From assembly GCA_905480575.1 (NCBI GenBank), contig CAJQQZ010000073.1, forward strand, positions 1-32,564: a stretch of DNA of 32,564 bases. The letters are read 5' to 3'. Below are positions 8,677 to 16,879 of this stretch, one piece after another. The position numbers and the translations under genes were made by a program. The stretch's first letter is position 1. Each line of letters starts with the position of its first letter. The DNA is from an uncultured Alphaproteobacteria bacterium. Its GTDB lineage: Bacteria > Pseudomonadota > Alphaproteobacteria > UBA7985 > CAJQQZ01. Under the pieces are notes generated by a model. The model did not search any database. It saw only the letters and a program-made list of their open reading frames with translations, and was not told the DNA's origin.

Positions 8677-8964
8677 TCAACGCCGCTTTGACCTTGCCGT
8701 CTTGGTGCCATCATAGAATTCGGGTGGTTTTTTACGGACCCATTTGACGAAGTTTTGAATATCTTCGTTCTCCAACAAAGCCTCGACTGTGTTGAGATTT
8801 CCTGCCAGTTCTTTCTCGGTGAAAAGACTGTGGATCTTGCGATGGCAAACGCGATGCAAAAGAGTTGTTTCTTTGCCTTTGCGGGATTTAGGCACGAGAT
8901 GATGTTTGTCGACCGAGGGGCCTGGGATCAATTCCCGTCCGCAAAGAGGGCAAATTTCATCCAT
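8677..8964 (-). CDS. HNH endonuclease-type protein
   Basis: This 95-residue protein has an N-terminal CPLC knuckle (Cys5, Cys8) and the core DKHHLVPKSRKG with the catalytic His pair at 21-22. HRVCHRKIH supplies the remaining Cys and His ligands of the beta-beta-alpha metal fold. The C-terminal half (FVKWVRKKPPEF, then a basic TKTARSKRR tail) may contact nucleic acid. This is a minimal HNH nuclease with no toxin partner or phage context visible. It starts only 3 bases after the stop of the phytoene-synthase-like gene, so it is probably the last gene of the secDF transcript. The link may be positional rather than functional. Confidence 0.8.
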   Translation of the reverse strand: MDEICPLCGRELIPGPSVDKHHLVPKSRKGKETTLLHRVCHRKIHSLFTEKELAGNLNTVEALLENEDIQNFVKWVRKKPPEFYDGTKTARSKRR

Positions 8965-8967
8965 TCT

Positions 8968-9759
8968 TCACCGACCAGTCATCCGGTACCATGTCAGCCG
9001 CAAGGCAGCACCTTGCTGCGCGAGTTTGGAGAGTTCTCTCGGCAAGGCTTCCGCCTGGTCGCTTCTCACTAGTTTCAAGCAGCTTTGGTTGGCCAAAGAA
9101 CGCCCGAACACTGGGGCTAACTTATTCGGAGCTTTAGCCAAACCCAATGGCTCCTCAAGGAGACGCGTCTTCAAGAAATCGGGCAGAACCTGAAAGTTGC
9201 CCTCCAATTGCTCCCCGCCCTCAATCACCACGAGCCGCTGGTCTTTAGGTTGGTTCGCCGCAACCAGTTGTGCCAGCAGGTTCAAGCTTCCCCAAGTTGC
9301 CCCAACGTTGCGCGCTTGAGCAATCAAGTGCTTATCGGCATCGGGCCTAAGTGTCAGTAGCAAAATGTGGTGAAAACCACCAAACACTTGATCGAAGTAA
9401 TCGGTAATGACGACAGAAGAGGCTTTGTCCTCTGGCTCCAATTCCCACTCGCGGTGCTGGAGGTAGAGGTCGAATAGCTCTTTCGGCAAATCTCTAGAGC
9501 AGACCGTTTCGGCCAGAGCCTCGACCACCGGATGCTTACGGGGAGTGCCGCCGTAGATCTCATCAATAGCGTCTTGCCACCATTGTAGGCGGATTAAACC
9601 TGTGATCGATTCCGATGTCACCAGCGGAATTTTGGCAACCTCTTGATCAAAAGCAAAAAGCGAGAACAGAGCTTCCTGATCTTTGCTCCCGGCAAAAAGG
9701 CAAAGTTGGAAATCAAAACGATTGGCTTGTTTGACTTGGTTTGCGCAATAAGAGAGCAA
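8968..9759 (-). CDS. Squalene/phytoene synthase-like protein (NDUFAF6 type)
   Basis: This 263-residue member of the trans-isoprenyl diphosphate synthase fold shows FDFQLCLFAGSKDQEALFSLFAFDQEVAKIP and RLQWWQDAIDEIYGG, followed by a helical middle domain. True phytoene or squalene synthases carry two clear DxxxD diphosphate-binding motifs. Here neither is complete, as in the mitochondrial complex I assembly factor NDUFAF6 and its alphaproteobacterial relatives. No carotenoid or hopanoid genes are near. The gene directly upstream is an NDUFAF3-type Mth938-domain gene, which supports a complex I assembly role over terpenoid synthesis. That role is inferred from homology and neighbours. The gene lies 10 bases after its neighbour and 3 before the HNH gene. 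Confidence 0.8.
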   Translation of the reverse strand: MLSYCANQVKQANRFDFQLCLFAGSKDQEALFSLFAFDQEVAKIPLVTSESITGLIRLQWWQDAIDEIYGGTPRKHPVVEALAETVCSRDLPKELFDLYLQHREWELEPEDKASSVVITDYFDQVFGGFHHILLLTLRPDADKHLIAQARNVGATWGSLNLLAQLVAANQPKDQRLVVIEGGEQLEGNFQVLPDFLKTRLLEEPLGLAKAPNKLAPVFGRSLANQSCLKLVRSDQAEALPRELSKLAQQGAALRLTWYRMTGR

Positions 9760-9769
9760 TGGCTTGCTC

Positions 9770-10144
9770 CTAGTTCACGGCCTTAAGGGCCACGGCAACA
9801 CGGCGATCTTCCGTTAGGAGAACGTTGTAAGTCCTGCACGCAGCGCCAGTATCCATGGGATCTGCCCCAATACCTAACTCGCGCAACTGATTCTTCACTG
9901 CAACCGGTATAGGCTCGAGTGATTGTCCGCAGCCCACAAGCAGGATATCAATTTCAACAGCGCAATCCAGGACAGGCTGCAAACTTTCCAGCGTTAAAGG
10001 CCCATCATCTGGCTCCCAGGGATAAACCGCTTCGTGGGTGATAATGATGGAACCTTCGATGCGTTTGCCAGCCACACGGAACCCGCCATCGCCATAAGTC
10101 TCTATGACCAGACTGCCAGCAGCAAGTGCGGGAGTGATATCCAT
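9770..10144 (-). CDS. Mth938-like domain protein (NDUFAF3 homologue)
   Basis: This 124-residue protein is a single Mth938 domain: ITPALAAGSLVIETYGDGGFRVAGKRIEGSIIIT, then an ILLVGCGQSLEPIP core strand and turn, then TGAACRTYNVLLTEDRRVAVALKAV. Eukaryotic homologues are NDUFAF3, an assembly factor of respiratory complex I. In alphaproteobacteria the gene commonly follows secDF, and that conserved order has been used to argue for a link with membrane insertion of complex I subunits. No catalytic residues are recognised. The gene is 23 bases from secF and 10 from the NDUFAF6-type gene, so the three are likely co-transcribed. Confidence 0.88.
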   Translation of the reverse strand: MDITPALAAGSLVIETYGDGGFRVAGKRIEGSIIITHEAVYPWEPDDGPLTLESLQPVLDCAVEIDILLVGCGQSLEPIPVAVKNQLRELGIGADPMDTGAACRTYNVLLTEDRRVAVALKAVN

Positions 10145-10167
10145 GAGCTAAACCCTAGCCGACTTCC

Positions 10168-11181
10168 TTAGCCTTGCTCTTCGTCTTCGTCGCCACGTTT
10201 GGACTTCATACGCTTTACGTAAGCTGCGGCACCATCTTCCTCATCGATCTCTGGCTTGTCAAAGACTGTCGCTTTGAGGCCGAGGATGAGAACTAGAGGT
10301 GTCGCCAAGAGAAGTGAAGAGTAAGTACCAATGATGACACCCCAGATCAAAGCGATTGAGAAGTCGCGGATAACCGGCCCACCGAAGATAAAGAGCGAAA
10401 GCAGGGCCAACAAGGTCGTGATCGACGTCATCGTCGTTCTGGTCAGCGTCGCATTCAGTGCCATGTTCAACAGCTCATAGACTGTCTTTTGCTTGTATTT
10501 GCGCAGGCTTTCACGAATGCGGTCAAAGACAACCACCGTATCGTTGATCGAATAACCGGCAATGGTCAGGATCGCGGCAACGGTCGCCAAATTGAACTCC
10601 AGCTGCAGAATTGCGAATAATCCTACCGTGGTGATAACATCGTGGGTCAAAGCAGCGAGAGCCGCCAACGCAAAGCGCCATTCGAAACGGATCGCAATGT
10701 AGAGTGCTATAGCACCGAGAGCTATGAGCGTTGCAAGTATGCCTGCCTCAATCAGTTCTGCTGACACCGTTGGACCAACAACTTCAGTGCGGCGATATTG
10801 ATCAACACGGTCATCTAACTGAGCCTTGATCCTCTCAATGGCCTCTTGTTGAGCCTTTTCTTCCTCTTCAGCCGTCTCTGCGACCTGGTATTGCACCAAA
10901 ATCAAAACATCTGTCGGCAGGCCAAACTCTTGAAGCCGGATTTCGCCGAGGTCAAGACTGTTGAGTTCTGAACGCAGCTCATCCATCTGGAATGCTTGTT
11001 TCATGCGAACTTCCAACAGGGAACCACCCCGGAAATCAACGCCGTAGTTTAAGCCCATTGTAAAGAAAGCGGCAATCGATCCGAGAACCAACAAGCCAGA
11101 GAACATCAACGACAAACGACGCAACGCCATGAAGTCGAAAGCGGAGTTGAAGCTAATTTTTTTGATAAGTGCAAAAGACAT
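10168..11181 (-). CDS. secF: Protein translocase subunit SecF
   Basis: SecF works with SecD and YajC to drive the late steps of Sec export, using the proton gradient. The protein has an N-terminal span, the periplasmic entry motif YGVDFRGGSLLEV, and a periplasmic domain with an unusually Glu-rich stretch (AETAEEEEKAQQEA). The conserved motif AGYSINDTVVVFDRIRE lies in the C-terminal membrane bundle of five spans. It ends in a charged cytoplasmic tail. ATG11181 is preferred because AAGGGG lies 9 bases upstream; ATG11187 would leave only 3 bases. Length (337 residues) is normal. It follows secD by a short gap and precedes the Mth938-domain gene. Confidence 0.95.
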   Translation of the reverse strand: MSFALIKKISFNSAFDFMALRRLSLMFSGLLVLGSIAAFFTMGLNYGVDFRGGSLLEVRMKQAFQMDELRSELNSLDLGEIRLQEFGLPTDVLILVQYQVAETAEEEEKAQQEAIERIKAQLDDRVDQYRRTEVVGPTVSAELIEAGILATLIALGAIALYIAIRFEWRFALAALAALTHDVITTVGLFAILQLEFNLATVAAILTIAGYSINDTVVVFDRIRESLRKYKQKTVYELLNMALNATLTRTTMTSITTLLALLSLFIFGGPVIRDFSIALIWGVIIGTYSSLLLATPLVLILGLKATVFDKPEIDEEDGAAAYVKRMKSKRGDEDEEQG

Positions 11182-11194
11182 GATCATTAGCCCC

Positions 11195-12754
11195 TTATAT
11201 TGGCAGCGTGTCGGATTTCTGGGGATTAACCCAGAAACCGATCAGCATACGTGTGAGCAACAAGGCCGTGAACATCGACGTGATAATACCGAGCCCCAAA
11301 GTAACTGCGAACCCTTGAACCGGACCCGAACCGAAGACAAACAATAGGATTGTTGCAATCAAGGTCGTGATGTTCGCGTCCAAAATGGTTGATAGCGCGT
11401 TGCTATAGCCATTTTTCACGGCTTGAGCCGCTTTCCCGAGCCGGATGTACTCTTCTCTTATGCGCTCAAACACCAGCACGTTGGCGTCAACCGCCATACC
11501 AACGGTCAAAACGATACCTGCGATACCTGGCAGAGTAAGCGTTGCTTGCAGAATAGAGAGCAAGCCCAAGATCAATACGAGGTTGGCTATCAAAGCAACA
11601 TTAGCAAACATGCCAAAGCTGCCGTACATCAGCGCCATAAAGATCAACACGAAGATAAAGCCAAGGATACAAGCGATTGTGCCGGCTTTGATTGAGTCAG
11701 CCCCAAGACCAGCGCCGACTGTTCTTTCTTCCAGCACAACAACCGGCGCGGGCAAGGAACCAGCGTTCATCAAAATAGCGAGATCTTTCGCGCCCTGAAT
11801 TGTGAACTGGCCCGTAATGATACCGGAACCGCCACAAATCGCGGATTGAATAACAGGTGCAGAGATGACACGAGAATCGAGAATGATCCCAAACCTCCGG
11901 TTCACACCGTTTCTCGTAGCCTTACAGAACTCACGGCCACCTTCGTTATTGAAGCGAAATGCCACAACAGGGCGACCTTCGTTGAAATCCTGGCGGGCGT
12001 CGACAAGCATTTCACCAATGATGATTTTTTCGTCTTCCACCAGATGTTTCTCAGGGTTTTGCGTCTCACCTTCTGAATAAGCCTCCATGACAGTATGGTT
12101 TCGCGGAATCACCGCCGCCGAGGCGCCAACGTTATCGTTTAAGAATGAGAACCAAAGCTCAGCTGTTTGGGTAATCAGCACTTTATCGGCTGTAGTATCT
12201 TCCACGCCAGGCAATTGGATCAACACACGGTCCTTACCTTGACGTTGAATAGAAATCTCGCGAACGCCATTTGGATCAAGACGTAAACGAACGGTCTCGA
12301 TCGTTTGAGCAATAATGTCCGTGATCAACGCTTCTTGCTGATCTTCTGGCATCTCAATGACAATCTGCTGATTGACTTCATCAATCGAAACAATAACATC
12401 GTTGGAGATACCGATAATGGCTCGACCAGCTTTGTCCAAATGACTTGGGTCACGCGGCTTTACGGTAATTCGTCCTGGCTCTTCGGTTGCAGGAAAGTAC
12501 TTCACTTTGGCATTTCTCAACGATTTAAGAGCGCCATCTCTTAGACCGTTCATATACTTTGCAACGGATTCATCCGTATCCACTTTGAGAAGAAGGTAGG
12601 CTCCCCCTCTCAGATCCAGGCCAAGGTTGACGGTTTGTCCTGGTACATAGCTGGTGCCATCTTCGCGAGAGCCAAAGTTGGGCGCCGCTAAAATAATCCC
12701 AAAGACAATCACGCCTAAAATCGCGATCGTTTGCCAGAGAGGAAGTCTTAACAT
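11195..12754 (-). CDS. secD: Protein translocase subunit SecD
   Basis: SecD is the larger partner of SecF in the proton-driven export complex. At 519 residues it has one N-terminal span (WQTIAILGVIVFGIILAAPNF) and the periplasmic motif LGLDLRGGAYLLLKVD. The large periplasmic P1 domain includes RQGKDRVLIQLPGVED. Five C-terminal spans contain the proton-path motif MAVDANVLVFERIREE. A segment of about residues 230-300 (DDNVGASAAVIPRN onward) is the usual head region. ATG12754 has AGGAAA about 6 bases upstream. The gene lies between yajC (33 bases) and secF (13 bases) and is clearly in the same transcript. Confidence 0.96.
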   Translation of the reverse strand: MLRLPLWQTIAILGVIVFGIILAAPNFGSREDGTSYVPGQTVNLGLDLRGGAYLLLKVDTDESVAKYMNGLRDGALKSLRNAKVKYFPATEEPGRITVKPRDPSHLDKAGRAIIGISNDVIVSIDEVNQQIVIEMPEDQQEALITDIIAQTIETVRLRLDPNGVREISIQRQGKDRVLIQLPGVEDTTADKVLITQTAELWFSFLNDNVGASAAVIPRNHTVMEAYSEGETQNPEKHLVEDEKIIIGEMLVDARQDFNEGRPVVAFRFNNEGGREFCKATRNGVNRRFGIILDSRVISAPVIQSAICGGSGIITGQFTIQGAKDLAILMNAGSLPAPVVVLEERTVGAGLGADSIKAGTIACILGFIFVLIFMALMYGSFGMFANVALIANLVLILGLLSILQATLTLPGIAGIVLTVGMAVDANVLVFERIREEYIRLGKAAQAVKNGYSNALSTILDANITTLIATILLFVFGSGPVQGFAVTLGLGIITSMFTALLLTRMLIGFWVNPQKSDTLPI

Positions 12755-12787
12755 GTGGATTTCCTAATGAAGGAGAAGAAGTTTTGG

Positions 12788-13090
12788 TTATTTCTTCTCA
12801 GTAACCTGAGAGACTGCATCGCGCAGCATTTTGACCTTGACGCCTTCGCCAATTTCAATCGTCAAACCGTCTTCTTCAACTTTGGAAACTGTGCCGAAAA
12901 AGCCAGAAGAAGTAATGATTTTGTCGCCTTTACCAATGGCTTCAACCATGGCTTTGTGCGCTTTCATTTTCTTCTGTTGAGGGCGAATCATAAGGAAATA
13001 GAAAATCGCCATGATCGCGACGATTGGAAGAAAAGTGGACAACATATCGCTGCCACCCATTTGTGCAAAAACAGGCATAGATAAAGACAT
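12788..13090 (-). CDS. yajC: Preprotein translocase subunit YajC
   Basis: YajC is the small accessory subunit of the SecDF complex. The 100-residue protein has a single N-terminal span (FLPIVAIMAIFYFLMIRPQ) followed by the family motif RPQQKKMKAHKAMVEAIGKGD and the beta-rich SGFFGTVSKVEEDGL domain in the cytoplasm. GGAG lies 8 bases before ATG13090. It is the first gene of the yajC-secD-secF-Mth938-NDUFAF6-HNH run. The 121 bases to the divergent DUF815 gene must hold its promoter. Confidence 0.95.
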   Translation of the reverse strand: MSLSMPVFAQMGGSDMLSTFLPIVAIMAIFYFLMIRPQQKKMKAHKAMVEAIGKGDKIITSSGFFGTVSKVEEDGLTIEIGEGVKVKMLRDAVSQVTEKK

Positions 13091-13211
13091 TCAGATCACT
13101 CCAGGTGCTAAAATTTGCGGCACTATACAGACCCACCCCATACTTGCCAATCGTGAGCTGCTAGGGTAGAGGCCTAAAACCCCACAAAAGATCGAGATTT
13201 CGAGAATAGAT

Positions 13212-14099
13212 ATGGTTGAAGTCACCACAGTACAAGCTTTGGAATTGATTGCGTCAAAATTAACTAACATCGAGGCCAGGCTAGCAGGCGTCGAAATGGC
13301 CGAAGTTGAGCTTGATATGAGCGCGGCCGATGCCTTTATTTGGCAACCCGAACACAACCGATTGAAGCCGGTTCCCCATGTTTCGCGGGTACCTCTGGCC
13401 CTGTTGCAAGGGATCGATCAGGTTCGTGAAATCATTGAAGATAACACCCGCCGTTTTGCCGCTGGATTACCTGCCAACAACGCCCTGCTTTGGGGCGCCA
13501 GAGGCATGGGGAAATCCTCCATTGTCAAAGCCTTGCACGCCTCTTTAGTTGAAGAAGGAAAGACTCAAGACTGGGCGCCATTGCTTTTGATTGAAATCCA
13601 ACGCGAGGACATTTCGACACTCGCCAAGCTTTTGGAAAAGCTCGATAAAATCGATGCGCGCTGTTTGCTCTTTTGTGATGACTTGAGTTTCGACCATGAC
13701 AATGAGGCTTACAAGTCTCTGAAAGCAGTCTTGGACGGAGGTATTGCTGGGCGGCCAGAGAACGTTCTATTTTATGCCACGTCAAACCGCCGCCACCTCA
13801 TGCCACGTGACATGATCGACAATGAACGATCAACGGCAATCAATCCCGGCGAAGCAGTTGAGGAGAAAGTATCGCTTAGTGACCGTTTTGGCCTTTGGCT
13901 TGGTTTCCACAAGTGTAACCAACAAGACTTTCTAACGATGGTTCGTACTTACGCAGATCACTTCGGCTTGCCGATCGAAGACGATCAGATAAGGGCCGAG
14001 GCGCTTGAATGGGCAACAACACGCGGGGGGAGATCTGGTCGTGTGGCCTGGCAATACATTCTCGATCTCGCGGGGAAGCAAGGTCGGTCGTTGGCCTAG
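13212..14099 (+). CDS. DUF815 family P-loop ATPase
   Basis: This 295-residue AAA-type ATPase has a Walker A of GARGMGKSS at residues 95-103, a Walker B of CLLFCDDLSF around 151-160, and a TSNRRHLMPRDM sensor-like segment. The C-terminal lid is DRFGLWLGFHKCNQQDFLTMV. An N-terminal helical region of about 60 residues precedes the domain. DUF815 proteins are widespread and nearly always linked to secDF/yajC or the nlpD-pcm-surE cluster in alphaproteobacteria, but their cellular role is unproven. This is the only plus-strand gene between 8677 and 27983. It is divergent from yajC and convergent with the LytM-factor gene, ending 18 bases from it. Confidence 0.9.
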   Translation: MVEVTTVQALELIASKLTNIEARLAGVEMAEVELDMSAADAFIWQPEHNRLKPVPHVSRVPLALLQGIDQVREIIEDNTRRFAAGLPANNALLWGARGMGKSSIVKALHASLVEEGKTQDWAPLLLIEIQREDISTLAKLLEKLDKIDARCLLFCDDLSFDHDNEAYKSLKAVLDGGIAGRPENVLFYATSNRRHLMPRDMIDNERSTAINPGEAVEEKVSLSDRFGLWLGFHKCNQQDFLTMVRTYADHFGLPIEDDQIRAEALEWATTRGGRSGRVAWQYILDLAGKQGRSLA

Positions 14100-14116
14100 T
14101 CAGAAACCAGATAGCG

Positions 14117-15295
14117 TTAACGGCTGAGATATTTGAGGGGGTCAACTGCTTTTCCCTTTTTGCGGACTTCGAAATGGAGCTGTGGTCTTGTCACACCACC
14201 GGTAGCTCCGGCCTGTGCGATGGCCTGACCGCGCTTCACCTTTTGGCCACGTTTGACTAACGCACGTTCGTTGTGCGCATAGGCCGTAACCCAATTGTCT
14301 GAGTGCTTTAGCAGGACAAGATTGCCGAAGCCTCGCAGTTCGTTGCCAACATAGACGACAACACCGTTGTCTGCTGCCTGAACCTTCGTGCCTGGCTTGG
14401 CTTGGATATTAATACCGTCGTTGTGCAGCCCGCCTTCTTTCGCACCGAAGTTTGAAATCAAACGGCCTCTAAGTGGCCACTGAAACTTATCACCGGCCCG
14501 CTTTACAGGGTCTGGCAGCATGATACGTTCTGTTGTGCCCGTACCCGTTGGCTTACGCTCATACTTCTGTGGCGTCTTCTTCAAAAGCGCGGAAGGTGTG
14601 AGCGGCTTGCGCTTCACTTCTGGCTTTTTGACGTTGGGCATAGTCGCAATAGCTTTTGTCCCGAGTGATGCGAGCTGAACAGGCTGATCTCCCGGTTTTG
14701 GCTGTGGCAATGGCACACGAAGCCAAGTGCCGGATTGGATCGTCGTGGTGTCCGCATAATTGCGTGCGGTTACCAGCTTCGTGGAATTCGACAGGTCACT
14801 TCCCAGCGTGGACTTGGCTTGTTGTACTTTTACAGCCTTTGATCCGTTCTTAAGTGGCAATGTCAATTTCTGGCCAATTTTCAGCAGAGCTTCATCGCTC
14901 AAACCATTATGCCGAGCAATCTGCATAGGCTTCAGGCCATAAGTTCTCGCCAGTGAATAGAGGGTCTCACCTTTCTTCACTGTATGCGTCTTCTTTGAAT
15001 GCGTTGCCGTGGATGAGGGCGTGTTTGTTACTGGAGAAAGAGTGGCCATCTTCTTTTTCTTAGAAGATGGCACTTTCAACTTCTGGCCAATTTTGACACG
15101 TGTCTGATTGCTCAGGCCATTGGCCTTTGCAAGTTTGTTCACGCCAACGGAGAAACGACGACTGATCGCGTAGAGCGTATCACCGCTTTTGACCGTATAG
15201 ATCTCAGCAGATCGTGCTTCGTTGATGTCCGCCGAAGCCATAAGCCCCAAGCAGAACACGCCAAATACCCAGCAGTTTGATTTCCAGTTTTTCAT
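14117..15295 (-). CDS. LysM/LytM-domain cell-wall hydrolase regulator (NlpD/DipM-like)
   Basis: This 392-residue exported protein has a signal sequence over residues 1-30. LysM 1 spans about 32-75 (YTVKSGDTLYAISRRF) and LysM 2 about 104-147 (HTVKKGETLYSLARTYG). A low-complexity linker with a third LysM-like remnant follows, then a C-terminal M23/LytM domain at about 270-390. The zinc site is degenerate: HNDGIN (291-296) replaces the HxxxD pattern, and QLH (372-374) replaces HxH. His341 remains. Degenerate LytM factors such as NlpD and DipM activate amidases rather than cut peptidoglycan themselves, so the same is likely here. ATG15295 is chosen because the signal peptide begins there; the open frame to 15406 adds an unlikely leader. 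It follows pcm after a 146-base gap. Confidence 0.88.
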   Translation of the reverse strand: MKNWKSNCWVFGVFCLGLMASADINEARSAEIYTVKSGDTLYAISRRFSVGVNKLAKANGLSNQTRVKIGQKLKVPSSKKKKMATLSPVTNTPSSTATHSKKTHTVKKGETLYSLARTYGLKPMQIARHNGLSDEALLKIGQKLTLPLKNGSKAVKVQQAKSTLGSDLSNSTKLVTARNYADTTTIQSGTWLRVPLPQPKPGDQPVQLASLGTKAIATMPNVKKPEVKRKPLTPSALLKKTPQKYERKPTGTGTTERIMLPDPVKRAGDKFQWPLRGRLISNFGAKEGGLHNDGINIQAKPGTKVQAADNGVVVYVGNELRGFGNLVLLKHSDNWVTAYAHNERALVKRGQKVKRGQAIAQAGATGGVTRPQLHFEVRKKGKAVDPLKYLSR

Positions 15296-15441
15296 AACAC
15301 TTCGGATGCGAGTTAAAATAACGTTCTCGCTAAACACATTAAAATAAGTCTGTAAGTAATTATTTTTATTAAATAATTCCCACAAGCTATGGAAAAAACG
15401 AATCATTTTCCAGCAGAAAAATTACTTTTTGGAGTCGACTG

Positions 15442-16095
15442 CTAATTCGAATCCGGCGACTCCTGAGCGACGCCAGTCAACATGGGTACAAACCGCACGG
15501 AACCAAGATCTGACTCGGAGAATCGGCCATTGTTGCGAGTGATTCGCATCAAACGCTGAGACTTGCCCTTTGGTCCAATTGGCAAAACCAGTCGTGCACC
15601 CTCGGCCATTTGAGTAGCTAGTTTGGTTGGCACCCTGTCCGGCGCGGCAGTGATCAGGATAGCGTCGAAAGGAGCATCCTCTGGCAACCCCTCAAAGCCG
15701 TCACCAAAGGTATAATGTACATTCTTAACGCCAGCTTTAGTCAGCCGCTTCTTCGCCAAAGTCGATAGTGGCTCATGACGCTCGATGGTGAAGACTTCTT
15801 TACAAAGCTTCGAGAGAATGAAAGTCTGGTAACCAGAACCGGTCCCAATCTCCAGAACGCGGTCTGTTTTCTTCAGCTCCAAAGCCTGGGTCATCATCCC
15901 AACCACATCGGGTGAGGACAGAGTTTGACCAAAGCCAATCGGTAACGTCGTTACTTCGTAGGCCCGTTCGGAAAGATGGCTAGGAACAAAAATCGATCTG
16001 TCGACGGCCTCAATCGCGTTCAGCGTTGACAGGTCCGTCACGCCAGCACCCCTCACTGCCATCAGCATAGAAAGCTTTCGGCGTGCGAACGGCAT
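15442..16095 (-). CDS. pcm: Protein-L-isoaspartate O-methyltransferase
   Basis: This SAM-dependent enzyme methylates isoaspartyl residues in aged proteins, starting their repair. The 217-residue protein shows the family entry motif (LPIGFGQTLSSPDVV), SAM motif I VLEIGTGSGYQT, an acidic ribose-binding residue in VFTIERHEPL, and PFDAILITAAPDRVP with GARLVLPIGPKG after it. All expected motifs are present at normal length. The start ATG16095 lies 3 bases after the surE stop, giving tight coupling in the order serS-surE-pcm. SurE and Pcm are commonly paired in stationary-phase survival loci. Confidence 0.95.
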   Translation of the reverse strand: MPFARRKLSMLMAVRGAGVTDLSTLNAIEAVDRSIFVPSHLSERAYEVTTLPIGFGQTLSSPDVVGMMTQALELKKTDRVLEIGTGSGYQTFILSKLCKEVFTIERHEPLSTLAKKRLTKAGVKNVHYTFGDGFEGLPEDAPFDAILITAAPDRVPTKLATQMAEGARLVLPIGPKGKSQRLMRITRNNGRFSESDLGSVRFVPMLTGVAQESPDSN

Positions 16096-16098
16096 GGA

Positions 16099-16875
16099 TC
16101 AACCGAGCTCTTGCTTTAGCTTGTTCAATGTCGCCAAATCGTTGTTGTCGGCTCGCAAAGGCGTCACAGCGATGAAATTGCGCGCAACTGCATGAAGATA
16201 TGTTTCCTCCGCCGTCGCGTCGTCATTTGAGAAGTTGGAAACGATGTACCAAGAGCGGCCCTTATATTGCCCCAAGTCGTGGAGCTCTACCTGACAAGAG
16301 CGTCGTCCCTGTGCACAAAGCTCAACACCTTGCACCTGATCAGTCCTGCAGTCAGGCAGGTTGACGTTAAACACCTGCCCTGGAGCCATCTCATAGTCTT
16401 TAAGGTCGTTTAGAAGCGACGGCACCCAAACCTCAGCCATTGACCAGTCGATATCACTTTCACCGTCTTCAGGCCTGACTTGGCTGAACGCAATGGCAGC
16501 AGCATCGATTTTGGCGGCCTCAAAGGCGGCACCTACTGTGCCTGAGTACCCGACATCCTCCGCCAGGTTACCACCCGAGTTCACGCCAGAGAGCACCAAG
16601 GTTGTTTTGCCATCCTGCGGCAACAACTTCATGAAAGCTAAAAGCGCACAATCAACAGGAGACCCACCAATCGCAAAGATGCGCTCGTCGCGCTTCTGCA
16701 CTTCGATTGGCTCGCGTAATGTCATCGACCTGGACTTCGCACTCTGGTTAGAGATTGGAGCCACCACCCAGACATCATCGCTGATGTCACGTGCCGCTTT
16801 CGCCAACACTGCTATGCCAGGGGCGTCAATACCATCGTCATTGATGATCAGCAAACGGCTGGTGGACAGCTTCAT
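16099..16875 (-). CDS. surE: 5'-nucleotidase SurE
   Basis: SurE is a metal-dependent nucleoside monophosphatase and exopolyphosphatase active in stress survival. At 258 residues it has the metal-binding start INDDGIDAPG, APISNQSAKSRSMTL, and the nucleophile-side loop VLSGVNSGGNLAEDVGYSGTVGAAFEA. These match the family well, though IINDDG is less common than the usual VTNDDG. The C-terminal swapped arm is present. The gene lies 4 bases after serS and 3 before pcm, so all three are one transcript. Confidence 0.95.
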   Translation of the reverse strand: MKLSTSRLLIINDDGIDAPGIAVLAKAARDISDDVWVVAPISNQSAKSRSMTLREPIEVQKRDERIFAIGGSPVDCALLAFMKLLPQDGKTTLVLSGVNSGGNLAEDVGYSGTVGAAFEAAKIDAAAIAFSQVRPEDGESDIDWSMAEVWVPSLLNDLKDYEMAPGQVFNVNLPDCRTDQVQGVELCAQGRRSCQVELHDLGQYKGRSWYIVSNFSNDDATAEETYLHAVARNFIAVTPLRADNNDLATLNKLKQELG

Positions 16876-16879
16876 CCTT

